Assembly: GCA_003864495.1 (NCBI GenBank)
Contig: ML133412.1
Span: 806,001 to 870,000, forward strand
Source of the DNA: Nemopilema nomurai
Lineage: Eukaryota; Cnidaria; Scyphozoa; Rhizostomeae; Rhizostomatidae
Reading direction: 5' to 3'
Length of the DNA stretch: 64,000 nt
Program-made: the position numbers and the translations under genes
The notes under the pieces: model-generated
What the model saw: the letters and a program-made list of their open reading frames with translations, nothing else
Databases searched by the model: none
What the model was told of the DNA's origin: nothing
Part shown: piece after piece, positions 37,201-46,800 of the stretch
How the letters are laid out: the number at the start of each line of letters is the position of its first letter
How positions within the stretch are numbered: the first letter of the stretch is position 1

Positions 37201-40021
37201 ACAGATTAAATCCTATGCCCATTAAAATCCTTTTGTCGGTTTTTTGAGAAGTTCATCATTTGGATTTTCTCAAGTAAACGAAAGGTACATCTAATTACAG
37301 ATGAACAAGTCACTGCAAGATTTTTTGTGCTTGACAGTGAAAGATAACACTGTGACATTTTATCCTATTTTTCGGTGCAGTCTGTTGTTTATTTGTTTTA
37401 ATTTGTTACCCGTGCTATTTAATTAACTTTGAACTTTCGATTCCTCAAAAAATTCGATACTTTGAAATATTAAGGCTTTTAAGCGGTTTTTACGATAATT
37501 TTTTAAAATTTCAGCAAAGAAAACCCGCCAAAGACTGAGCCAACGCCAGAGTCAAGAACGGAGGAGCCAAATAAAAAGTTAGAAAATAATGTTGATGACG
37601 CCCCGCAACACAATAACAAGTAAGAGTTTCAATTCAGAAGTTTTTGTTTGATATCACTGCCGTAGAGATCATTTCATTTTTCCGTTGAGCATCCAACGCT
37701 TGGGTTTACCCCGCCATTCAATGCAAGGTCCGTCCTTTATTGTTTGTTCAACTGTTAAACTCTGCATGCCAATAATTTACTAAAGTTGAGTTGACTTTTT
37801 ACTTTTCATTTGTATGACGTAGAGGTTTCTAATTTCTCCAATGCCTAACATTAGATGTGAGTTAATCCGTGATCTTTCTCTCGAGAGCCTGGCCCGCGAA
37901 GATGACTATTTGGCTACTTTTTTGGTTTCAGAAATGTAACGGTCGACCTCGTGGAGTCTGGTGACGACCCTATGCGTGTGACGTCACATGTTGTAGGCGG
38001 CTTTGTGGTCATCGACACCCCGGTTTCGGATGATAGCAAGGAGGTACCATGTTCGATTTTAACTTTGTGACAGCTGTCGATTTTAGCTTTGTGACGACAG
38101 ATGTCTACATATCCTTTAATTGTAGTTTAATTATATAATCATTTGTGTCCTTACATAGAATTTATTGTGTTTATGTAAAGAGCTAGAGGGAAAACAAGTA
38201 AACCCCTTTACAGACCTGTTTTGAGAGAGACTCGGGGGGTGTATTTACGTGTTCATGATTTGGCTTTTGTTGTTGGGGAAGGCGATATTCTAGTTTCAAC
38301 TTGTGATAACTACTTTCTCATTTATGAGGCCACTTTGTTAGAGCATCCAGGTCGATTAGTTAGCATTGTCCGTTCCAAGTTTACATGCATAAAAGCAACA
38401 GAGGTATAGAGCAGGGCCTATAATACCACTCCTCAGTGTTCTTGGCAGACTTAACTAGGATAACATTCTACCGTAGTGAATATCGCAGACAAAGAACTTT
38501 AGAATATTTTGTTTACGCCAACCAATCATCAGCCTTTCTATATCACAAACCTCTTTTGCAGAATCAAAAGGATTCTTCTCCAGACAAAGTAGAGGCGAAA
38601 GTGACGTCAACCCCTGAAGCAAAAGGTCCATCCCAGAGTGGTGTTTCCGTGGTAACCGTATCAAGGTATTGGCTCTTATCCTCTTTGGGTCCATGTTTCT
38701 CGTAGTTATCGTTAGAATTTGTTATTGTTAGAACGTTTTTAATCTCAGACAGTGGAAAATCACATTTACGCTTGATCATTGTTCTGAATTAAAAACCACC
38801 AAATTGATTTAGTCGCTAAAAACAAATGAATAGATGAGTAATCTTCAACTATTCGTATATTCTTTTTAAGTTCTTTCCAAACGGTTTGGTATCAAATTAA
38901 CTGAAGCTACATCAGCACTTCACTTGTGGCCACGACTTTGTGCTATCTTTCGCTCAGTTGTGATATTTTGCTGCGATTTCGTTGCGGTTGGGTTATCTTT
39001 GTTGCCGCCCTAATTTCTACCCTTGTATAGTTTTATTTTAATTTGCTGCGATTTCGTTGCGGTTGGGTTATCTTTGTTGCCGCCCTAATTTCTACCCTTG
39101 TATCGTTTTATTTTAATTTGCTGTGGTTTGTTGCGGTTTTGATACATTTGTCGCCTCCAAATTTGTTCATCTTTACGTCATTTTGCTTTCGTTTGCTGCA
39201 GTTCTGTTGTGGCTTTGTTATCCTTTTCGGTTCTGTTATAAGTTGCGCTGTCTGAATGCGAGAAGGCTTACCAAGCCGCTGATTTGTCTTAACAGGCAGG
39301 TTATCAACATAAGTTCAGACGGTAGAGTCGAATCACCACGATCGCCCCGATCACCCAGGAAATCAAAGTCACCGAGCAAGCCAAAATCACCGAGCAAGCC
39401 AAAATCACCAAAATCAACAGAATCAAGTCAGAGACTTTCGCTGAAACACGAAGAAGTAACGACGCCGGAAAGACTGAAAGTAGATGAATTAAGTGCAGAA
39501 GCAGCGTCGAATGGGCCAGTATCAACATTGGACGATAGTGAAAATTTGGAAGGCTCCAAAACGAAAGAGTAAGTGGAGATCTTTTTTGAGTTCATCTTTT
39601 CACTTCGACTTTTCTGTAGATGCTGATTGGTCATAATACACCTTATCATTCACCCTTTTTCATAGCCTTTCAGGTGGCCCATTTGAATAATAACTTGGTC
39701 AGCTTTTCACAATTTTTCTACGTTTACCTACTCTTTTCTATTTTTTATTTTTAAGTAATTTTTCTATGTTGAGGAGTGTTGGACGAAAAATTACTTAAAT
39801 ATGCAAAGACTATGGTTTTGCTGTTTTGTCTTATTTTCAAATTATAGTTTTATTTGATCATTTTCTTCCAAACAGTGTTTTTCACTTGATACTGATAGAT
39901 TTCTAGCATCTAGTGTCATTGCTGCTTCTAAAGGAATTCGACTAATTTGTCCACTAATCGCCCATTTTGCAGGGATCCGTCGCCAGCGCCTAAGTGTGAA
40001 AAGAGTAGTGCTGACTCATGA
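16294..40021 (+). CDS. PPP6R: Serine/threonine-protein phosphatase 6 regulatory subunit (SAPS family)
   Basis: A SAPS protein binds the PP6 catalytic subunit and helps direct it to substrates in the cell cycle, DNA repair and NF-kB control. Exons: 16294-16350, 19214-19293, 20928-21014, 21410-21482, 21996-22060, 23607-23655, 24038-24172, 24710-24775, 25016-25125, 26082-26204, 26610-26665, 27099-27172, 28134-28286, 29044-29157, 29651-29715, 30164-30282, 30950-31035, 31483-31608, 32460-32554, 32904-32961, 33391-33465, 34443-34498, 35215-35384, 35890-36040, 36483-36607, 36867-36930, 37515-37619, 37932-38043, 38562-38665, 39296-39568, 39973-40021. All phases close to give 1,024 aa, slightly longer than vertebrate paralogues (about 870-970). 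Family landmarks: MFWKF at the N terminus, [59 protein letters not shown] and GSDEEDVWEEK. It ends convergent with transaldolase. Animals before the vertebrate duplications are expected to have one such gene, so no paralogue number is assigned. Confidence 0.95.
18003..18347. repeat. 16-bp tandem repeat, GGCGTTTGAGACGTTA type
   Basis: The right half (18150-18347) is highly regular at a 16-bp period, mixed with a variant reading GACCATAG. The left half is a degenerate version (GCTTAAAACGCTAGAC-like). It lies in PPP6R intron 1. Confidence 0.9.
19395..19476. repeat. (TTG)n-rich trinucleotide repeat
   Basis: Imperfect GTT/GTG/GCT triplets lie just after PPP6R exon 2. A chance open frame of Leu codons overlaps it. 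Confidence 0.8.
20500..20556. repeat. 27-bp duplication containing AAAACGAGGCT
   Basis: CAAAAACGAGGCTACTTGGC occurs twice, 27 bp apart, in PPP6R intron 2. The core AAAACGAGGCT recurs elsewhere in the window. Confidence 0.75.
25505..25757. repeat. 24-bp tandem repeat, GTTGCTGCTGGTTCTGATGTT type
   Basis: About ten units of a 24-bp (eight-codon) motif lie in PPP6R intron 9. Because the period is a multiple of three, both strands stay open, giving chance reading frames of Ala/Val/Ser-rich and Asn/Ser/Arg-rich repeats. Confidence 0.85.
27181..27242. repeat. 31-bp tandem duplication
   Basis: CAGCTATGTTACTTAACCAA is repeated exactly at a 31-bp interval, immediately after the exon 12 donor of PPP6R. 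Confidence 0.9.
27543..27625. repeat. AT-rich simple repeat, AGATTTTATTTT type
   Basis: Six or so degenerate units of 10-15 bp in PPP6R intron 12. A separate short duplication with the core GCCATTATTGTGACATAAA follows at 27769-27810. Confidence 0.75.
30069..30186. repeat. 59-bp tandem duplication spanning the PPP6R exon 16 acceptor
   Basis: The block from CCAGGAAATCTTAAA through TTAGGTTACTTCCGGGTGGT occurs twice, offset by 59 bp. The right copy holds the acceptor AG at 30162-30163 and the first codons of exon 16. The left copy has an equivalent AG at 30103-30104, followed in frame by Leu-Leu-Pro-Gly-Gly and then a stop (TAG). Confidence 0.9.
31196..31240. repeat. (CAT)n microsatellite
   Basis: About a dozen CAT triplets in PPP6R intron 17. 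They are open on both strands, giving chance poly-Ile or poly-Asp frames. Confidence 0.9.
31254..31331 (+). mobile_element. Short TIR-like element, copy 1
   Basis: TTTGCATACT at 31255 faces AGTATGCAAA at 31295 and again at 31322, enclosing a CTGAGGAGTGTCGGACGAAA core. A close inverted copy is at 60074-60134 and a diverged one near 39768-39812. It lies in PPP6R intron 17. Confidence 0.65.
32075..32368. repeat. C-rich minisatellite (CCCCCATTACCCCCACT type)
   Basis: About 25 C-runs of 3-5, separated by ATT, ACT or T, lie in PPP6R intron 18 about 90 bp before the exon 19 acceptor. The opposite strand is G-run rich and could fold into G-quadruplexes. Proline-rich open frames here are shadows of the repeat. 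Confidence 0.9.
32636..32715. repeat. 18-bp tandem repeat, GACACATTATACACACTG
   Basis: About four units in PPP6R intron 19, the last two carrying GACAGATTAT variants. Confidence 0.9.
33877..34018. repeat. 21-22-bp tandem repeat, GTGTGCGTGCTAGTTATAAA type
   Basis: Six to seven units in PPP6R intron 21, ending in GTGTGCGTGGTTAC. Confidence 0.85.
35683..35815 (+). repeat. Dispersed repeat, copy A
   Basis: It shares AGATGAACAAGTCACTGCAA and a flanking GTGAAAGATAAC segment, in the same order and orientation, with 37230-37362. Both copies lie in PPP6R introns. Confidence 0.7.
37230..37362 (+). repeat. Dispersed repeat, copy B
   Basis: Matches the copy at 35683-35815 (core AGATGAACAAGTCACTGCAA then GTGAAAGATAAC). 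It is in PPP6R intron 26, about 1.5 kb from copy A. Confidence 0.7.
38966..39210. repeat. 75-bp tandem repeat, 2 full and about 2 degenerate copies
   Basis: CTGCGATTTCGTTGCGGTTG begins units at 38971 and 39046. A diverged copy (CTGTGGTTTGTTGCGG) starts at 39121, and a fourth trace lies near 39195. It is in PPP6R intron 29, about 90 bp before the exon 30 acceptor. Confidence 0.85.
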
Positions 40022-40549
40022 CCCCATCGCTAGCTGTGGTAGATCATTCCTCATGCAGCTGTAGTCCATGTTCATACACAATAGAAACTAATTTTAAATG
40101 CGATTCGGGGCGTTTGTTAATTTGCAGCAAGTTATTCACTGCGCATGTGCGCATCTGAGACAGTTGCCATGGCGATATACTCCGCCCACCACCTGGAATT
40201 CAGCCGAAAGATTGTTGCAGAGTTGTTGCCACAAATATCAGAACATCGTTAGTAATTAATCAAATGTATGCCAGCGCCCACGAGAAGAGAATTATCCGTT
40301 TAAACAACTTCATTCATGCCTGGTTGTTCGTGTAAGTATGGCAACGAGTTGGTAAATTTCTGTATTGAATCTAACACGTGTAAAGACTCTTTGGCCGTTC
40401 CTTCTTGCTTTTTCGCTTAAAGGCGTTTTGAGAAAATGATAAACAAAATTGCCCACCACTCTGCCAAACTTCTCTTTGCTTTCCGGTACCCAGAAAACCA
40501 GCCTATATTCAATTCATAGATTTCCAACGAGTAAACATTAGCATTTCTC

Positions 40550-40555
40550 AATAAA
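40550..40555 (+). promoter_or_regulatory. PPP6R: Possible poly(A) signal of PPP6R
   Basis: An AATAAA hexamer lies about 530 bp after the PPP6R stop codon, a reasonable distance for a 3' UTR. Assignment is by position only. Confidence 0.35.
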
Positions 40556-41662
40556 ACGCACGTGACATAGAAACCTACAGCTTTTGAGACCTCGTTTTGG
40601 TTTCGCGCAGACTAATGCATGATTCCTATTGGCCGCTTGGTTTGCAGCGGATTTGACGTAGAACACACCCACTTGATGTGATTTCTTAGACGATGATAAT
40701 TTCCACTTTCAGCCAACGTACCTGAACTTAGAAAAGTTCGTGCTACGTTGCCTATGTTTATAACAATTTCATAATTATCAATGAAACTCTAGCCTGATTG
40801 GTGATTTATTTATTAGAAATTTATATTTCAGCATTTTGTTCTTAAGTTTCCTATTCCTATTCCATTGGAGTTTGATTTAGGCCAACTGAGCTAATGTATG
40901 ATAATGAATTATCAGTTCCCGTTCCCTTCCTGCTTGATTAATCGTATAGATAAAAGTGTTGTCAGTGGCACGAGAGTCCTTCTCCTTAGAATGTATGCTT
41001 AAACGAAACACTCGTGTTTTGTAGAATTAAATAGGAACTTCCCACTTTGATTTAACAAGAATAATGTATTTCTGGGAAACGTAAAGTCCCCTGTCTATTC
41101 TGGCCGTTTCAATAGTCTGAGGCATCTTTACTATATAGAAACTTGCGAATCTTGCAACTGAATCAAGATGGTCTTTACCAGCCAACATTGCAATAATTAA
41201 TGATTTTTGGAGACTAAATTTGTCAACCAGGCAAATGTAACTTTAGCTGTTATACGAGACTTCAAAGCTGAGTATGCCAATGTGGTGTTTGTTATGTTCG
41301 CATTGATACCCATATGTCTTGTTTTAACATTTTATAAAATTCAATTATCATGTCCGCATGCAGTGTTTGCAAGCGGCGTAAAAACTCACTCGTACGGTCT
41401 GGAAAAAGCATTTAGGATGAAATTGTGATTAACTGAATTTGGGATAACAAGCAACAACTTTCTTTGCCGTCTCCATTTCTTTGAGCCCATCTTGTTCGTT
41501 ATTTGACACTAATTCTACAGAACTATCAAATGATTAGGGAAGCAGAAACTGTGGTTTATATGACATTTTAACAGCTCACCACCAACAATCCCTGGCGTTT
41601 GTATGTGCAAACATGATGGCGGGGGCAAGAGAAAGGTTTGGGTAAACATCCAGGGAGGGGGG

Positions 41663-42012
41663 TACTCATACATATTTAAAATAGGGGTGCTCAGGCTGGA
41701 GGGAAGGAAAATTCATCCCAAAAAATGCTTTTTCTTGTCTTACTCTGCCCCATAGATTGTCTTTAGATCATATGCACAGCACAGTAGCAACTATACAATA
41801 TTTATCAAAGTACACAATTTACATCATCTTGTAGTTTCCCTTTTGCATTTTTGGTAAAAATGTTAAAATTTCCTCTCATTCAAGACCCAAAAACTTTAGC
41901 CTTTCGAGCACCCAAAAAGGTAATTGTGTAAGTGGTTGACCCAAAAATAACTTTCGTTCAAATCAAGACCCATAAAAGTAACCTGAGCACCCCTATCTTA
42001 AATTTATGAGTG
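41663..42012. mobile_element. MITE-like element with terminal inverted repeats
   Basis: The left end carries ATAGGGGTGCTCAGG preceded by ACTCATA and an AT-rich link. The right end carries the reverse complement (CCTGAGCACCCCTAT, then TTATGAGT). The arms are about 30 bp with a few mismatches and enclose about 290 bp without coding capacity, as in non-autonomous DNA transposons. Target-site duplications were not established. Confidence 0.7.
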
Positions 42013-43715
42013 ATGCACTTGCTTGAAAATTTGCTGTGATGATGTAGGCATCTTTCTATAACAGCTAATTGAAACCTGTTCTGAAACGAATTGCATATAA
42101 ACATGGTACCAAAGAGGCCAGTTATTTTCGAAAGGGGCGTTTTCCGACTTTCTAAAGGGCGTGGCTACAAAGAAATCCCGGGACAGGCCCCGAACCCCAA
42201 TCCAGTTTTCTACTTAACCCCTCTACTTTAAACTATTGCGCGGTCCCTGGCGAATTGCACATTGCCCTCGAACTGCATTTGTAATCAAAACCAAATTCCC
42301 ATGTTCGAAATTCCCAAATCGACGATACTCTTCATTGTTGTGTCGTCTCCTGGGAATGAATACTGCTTGACATGCATTGATAAAAGCAAGCGGGGCTACC
42401 AACATTCACTTAGAGTGAGTAGGGTCGCCAGCTCTCTGTAACTCCAGTTATAGGTATCACGAAGTGTGGTCACATCGAGAGGAGGGACCAGGACACTGCT
42501 CCATAAGCACAACACTTCTCAGTGTCCGAAAATCTGCATTAGGATCTTAGGTAGAAACAAAACTAAATACCAGGCACCATGATTTTGCTAGCTTTGCGAA
42601 TCCAAGTCTTGGCCGGCCAAAGATGTCGTTGGTGGTTCGGGTGCCTTGTCTCGCGGAGACGGCCTCCATCCTCCTCAAAGCACACCGCCTTGACAGCTTA
42701 GTCGATGGTAAAAATGGTTTACATCTGGTAGGCTAGTCACCTTCAAGAAGACGGTTTGAAAATGTGGGTTGATGCACTTCTAGCTGACAAGGACGAAGCG
42801 AGAATTTAGATTGGAATGAAAGATGCTTCGCGGTATGTATCATTTCTAACTATTCTTTAACTGCTTTTATAATAGGCACTACCCGCTGTTAACATAAAGA
42901 TCTCTGTTTGCACCGTACTTCAAAATTATTTTCCGCTTGTGTTCCGAAAAGAAAGGACAACATGCTTTGCGTCCATTTCATGCTTTTGTGCAATTTTTTG
43001 GTTAGGCAACGTACTTGTTTCCAAGCAGCAAATACTTTCTTGAGCTAGTTTCAGTTTCAGCTGATGATCAATTTCAAAATTTCCTCTGCTATTTTATTTT
43101 AAAATTTATTAGGTGTAACTCATGTATAACTATTACGTATATCATTTCCATTGTCCATTGTATGGTTGAAAAGTAAACACTAGAAGCTATGGTCACGGCA
43201 CCAGTAAATGCCATCCCAGCACAAACCCTCAAAGCCCCCATGTTGATATGTATGAGTGGAGTTAAAACGCTCAAGATTCAACTAAAGCTCAGATTAAACA
43301 TTTGATTATCAACTTAAATTATCAAAAATACGGTAATGCATTTTTAAGTATTATTGATCATGGCTTGCTTTTGATGTGCAAAAAGCCATGTTCCATAATA
43401 CCAGACAACTGTTTGATAGGCAATAAGGGAAAGGTGAGCTCTTGCCATAACAAATGATGCCACCCCAACCCAGTCAACCCATAACTATGTACTCAGGGAC
43501 TGGTTGACAATAAATTCATATACAGGCATAAATTTCTACTACCCATAATGGTAGAGACACAAAGGGATTTGTTTAGCCCCAAGAATTTGTTCAAATTGTC
43601 TTCTCTACCAAACATATATCTAATTAAAGAGTACAAAAAGCAGAGAATTATAGTATTTTTTTTTTAAATGATAAATAAGACAGAGTCTTGAAAACCTCAA
43701 TGATTCTCCAGCACA

Positions 43716-43721
43716 TTTATT
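43716..43721 (-). promoter_or_regulatory. TALDO1: Probable poly(A) signal of transaldolase
   Basis: TTTATT on the + strand reads AATAAA on the minus strand, about 170 bp after the transaldolase stop codon. Confidence 0.45.
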
Positions 43722-43889
43722 AAAACAATTTTAATACTCTCTGCTCAAAGTAGTATATTTGTTGACAAATAATACTTTCCAAAAATTTGCTCAAAAAATA
43801 TAAATAATATAAACGATAAATCACTGTAGAGATTATATAAATGAGCAAAGATTTATAGCTCATCTTGCCAAGGAGCAATGCCAATAGTT

Positions 43890-46800
43890 TCATTGCAACA
43901 TTTTTTCCCTAAGGAACTTCTCCAGCTTCACAGCATCTTCTGCAAATTTCCGAATACCTTCAGCTAGTTTTTCCGTGGCCATTGCATCTTCATTTAACAG
44001 CCATCTAAATGACTTCTCATCCAGGTGAACCTTTTCAATGTCTTTTGATTGGGCTGAGTTTTAAAAAATGATTATAAAATTATTATTGATGAAAATATAA
44101 AAGTGATTAAAAAAATTATAAAACTTATGCTTTAGTGCAAAGATGCTCTGGAATTCGAAGTAGCAACTAAATTGTGTAATATTAGATTTGCAAAGGAATT
44201 CAAAGTAGCAACTAAATTGTGTAATATTAGATATGCAAAGGAATTCCAAGAAACAACTAACTGGTTTAATATTAGACATGCAAAGGAATTACAAGAAACA
44301 ACTAAATTGTGTAATATTAGACATGCAAAGGAATTCTGAGAAACAACTAAATTGTTTAATATTAGACATGCAAAGGAATTACAAGAAACAACTAAATTGT
44401 GTAATATTAGACATGCTAAGGAATTCCAAGAAACAACTAAATTGTTTAATATTAGAAATGCAAAGGAATTTCAAGAAAGAACTGAATTTTGTAACAAAAT
44501 ACATGCTACAAAACTCAGAAAAAACTAAATTCATGAGTTTTGCTTCTTTTCCTTTTTCATTTTTCCAAGATGCTTGTAGCCAAGCTTTGCAGAGTACTTT
44601 TGGAAGTTTTGGAAAGGCAAAAGATTCCAGTGTACAGATTTGATCGATATGATTGGATAATGCTAACAGTAGACAGGTCCAGATAGATGGTTATAGGAAC
44701 CCTTGTATTTTGCCTTGAATAAATATGGAGATGCTCACTATCGAGAACCAGGCAGCTATTATTTGCATATGCCATGGCATAAATTCTGACTCTGATTTAC
44801 CCAAAATTTATGTAATTCAAGATCAAGATTTTAAAACAAAGCTCTTTATTTTGATAATTTCAGGCTCTAATGTTACATTACCAGTCTCCAAACTCAACAT
44901 TCTTGGGACAGGCACTTTCTTTTGCTTCAGCTCTGACAGCAATTTGGGCCTAAAAGTGGATGTTAACTAGAATGGGTTAACTGGTTTAAACTTATTTTCT
45001 AGACCAATGATGAGAGGGTCTCAAAATCAAGCTAAGAACAAAACAATAAATAGCTAATAAAAGTAACAGTATTTGCCCCTTATTAGTTATGAAATCATAA
45101 TTCATGGGTCCAGGCAAAGCATAGAAATGAAGTGAAAATAAAGTGATAACTTTTATGTTAAACTTTTATATTCACATAAACATAAGAATTTTTCAAATTC
45201 ACATACGATATTGTAAGATTGTCACATCCTGCTAATGCAAGGATCTGTGATGTATTTCTAAATGATGCTCCCATTACAATTGTTTTGTAACCAAACTTCT
45301 TGTAATAGTTGTAAATAGCAGTCACACTTTTGACACCTGTAATTTCAGAATTGAAACAGTATAAGTTTAAAACCCCAATCTTCAATTCAAGACCAAGGCA
45401 AATTTGTCAAGTTATGGTTGTTTGATTAACACCAAAGGAATCTGTAGCCATATTAAAGTGAGTATGACCAAGCCTCTTGATATCCCAAGAGAAAATAGAA
45501 CTGTTCCAAAATGGAACAGCTAGCCATACCGAAAAAAAATTACCTAGCAGTTAGTTCGGTTTAGGGCAACTTTGAAGCTCTCAAACAAATGTAGTCTAAG
45601 ATTTGCAAGCCAATCCATCTTTTTTTAGCTTAAGACTTTCAAAAAAGCAATAACTGTAATATTAATTGTCTTTTCAAGGAAATAACGCGCACTGAAAATT
45701 CATTAAACATTTACTGCCTCTTCAAGTATCTGCGCATTCATTGAAACAATGGAATTCATAATAATTGTCCTAGACTATTCATTTGGGAAAAAAGACATAC
45801 AGTTCCTGCATGCATATGTAGGTTAGGTGTTATCTATTTTATACAATATTATCATAATATTTGATTTTGTATATATTTATTAGGATGTTCTCACCAAAAT
45901 GATTAAAAGTAGCAAAAATAATGCAACATCACCTGGGTCCTCTTGTGGTTTAAACATGGAAATCCCAGTACTTTTGACATACCAATCATAAATTCTTCCA
46001 ACAAATGGGGAGATTAAGGTGACCCCAGCTTCAGCGCAAGCTACAGCCTATGGGGAAATCATTTTACATTGACAATATTATTCATCTTTAATTTCATGGC
46101 TAGTTGAGAACAAGGATGTTGATTCTTGGTGCAATGCTCTAAAATCCATCCACTCCTACAATATCTACAGAAAATATGGCTGTATGATTGATGTCATATC
46201 CTAATTAATCTGAAGCAACCTTTTTTACTGATGATGTTTTATCAAGCTTAAAAATCCATCTCCACTTTGTTGCTCTGAAAACATCTCCTAAGTCTTTCGT
46301 ATTTAAAGACAATATCAAACAAGAAATAGGAAAATTCTTCCTGAATTTTCACATACCCTTTTAAATCATCACAGCCTACATTTATTCTAGACTCAAATGG
46401 AGTAATAAATATATTGAGATGATGCCAATGAAATGTTCCTGTACAGAGTATCTTATTGCTACTGGAAATTCTAATGGCTACAGAAAAAATTCATTTCAAT
46501 GCTTCTGTATTTGTTTATAAATTGATTTAATTGAAGGAAGCTAGGACCATTGTGTAAAATGAATGTATGACAAAATTCAATGCATAAACCAGCATTCTGG
46601 GTAACAAATTAATATAATTTTTAAATACATGTTTGCTCAACTAATAACAGCAATGCAGTTTGTAAAGCAAAGTACACTGTTCATACCTGTGCAAAAGCAA
46701 ACAACAAAGTAAGGTTGCAATGTATCCCATGCTCTTCTTCCAGCACCCTAAAGCAATTAAATATCATAACCATAAACTTCATCTTAAAATATCATCTCAT

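Larger units (their letters stand above)
30950..40021 (+). other. PPP6R: C-terminal tail exons of PPP6R (exons 17-31)
   Basis: The tail is low-complexity and acidic. [10 protein letters not shown] lies in exon 18, [13 protein letters not shown] spans exons 21-22, and exon 23 (residues about 641-698) is a dense Ser/Asp/Glu stretch typical of casein kinase 2 acceptor sites. VAMD-type motifs recur in exons 24 and 25. Exon 30 (39296-39568) encodes a Ser-Pro-Lys repeat ([20 protein letters not shown]) at about residues 931-950. The acidic motifs match the known family; the SP/K block is not one I remember from vertebrate members. Reading phases are consistent throughout. Confidence 0.85.
40022..43889. 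other. Spacer between convergent PPP6R and transaldolase
   Basis: It contains the 3' UTRs of the two convergent genes and a TIR-bounded element at 41663-42012. I see no coding exon: frames at 41207-41428 (+), 42223-42405 (-) and 43089-43274 (-) show no family motif or splice context. Confidence 0.5.

Noticed and set aside
44233..44643. 136-codon repetitive frame
   Set aside because: A product of the 45-bp tandem repeat in a transaldolase intron; the period is a multiple of three, so openness has no coding value.
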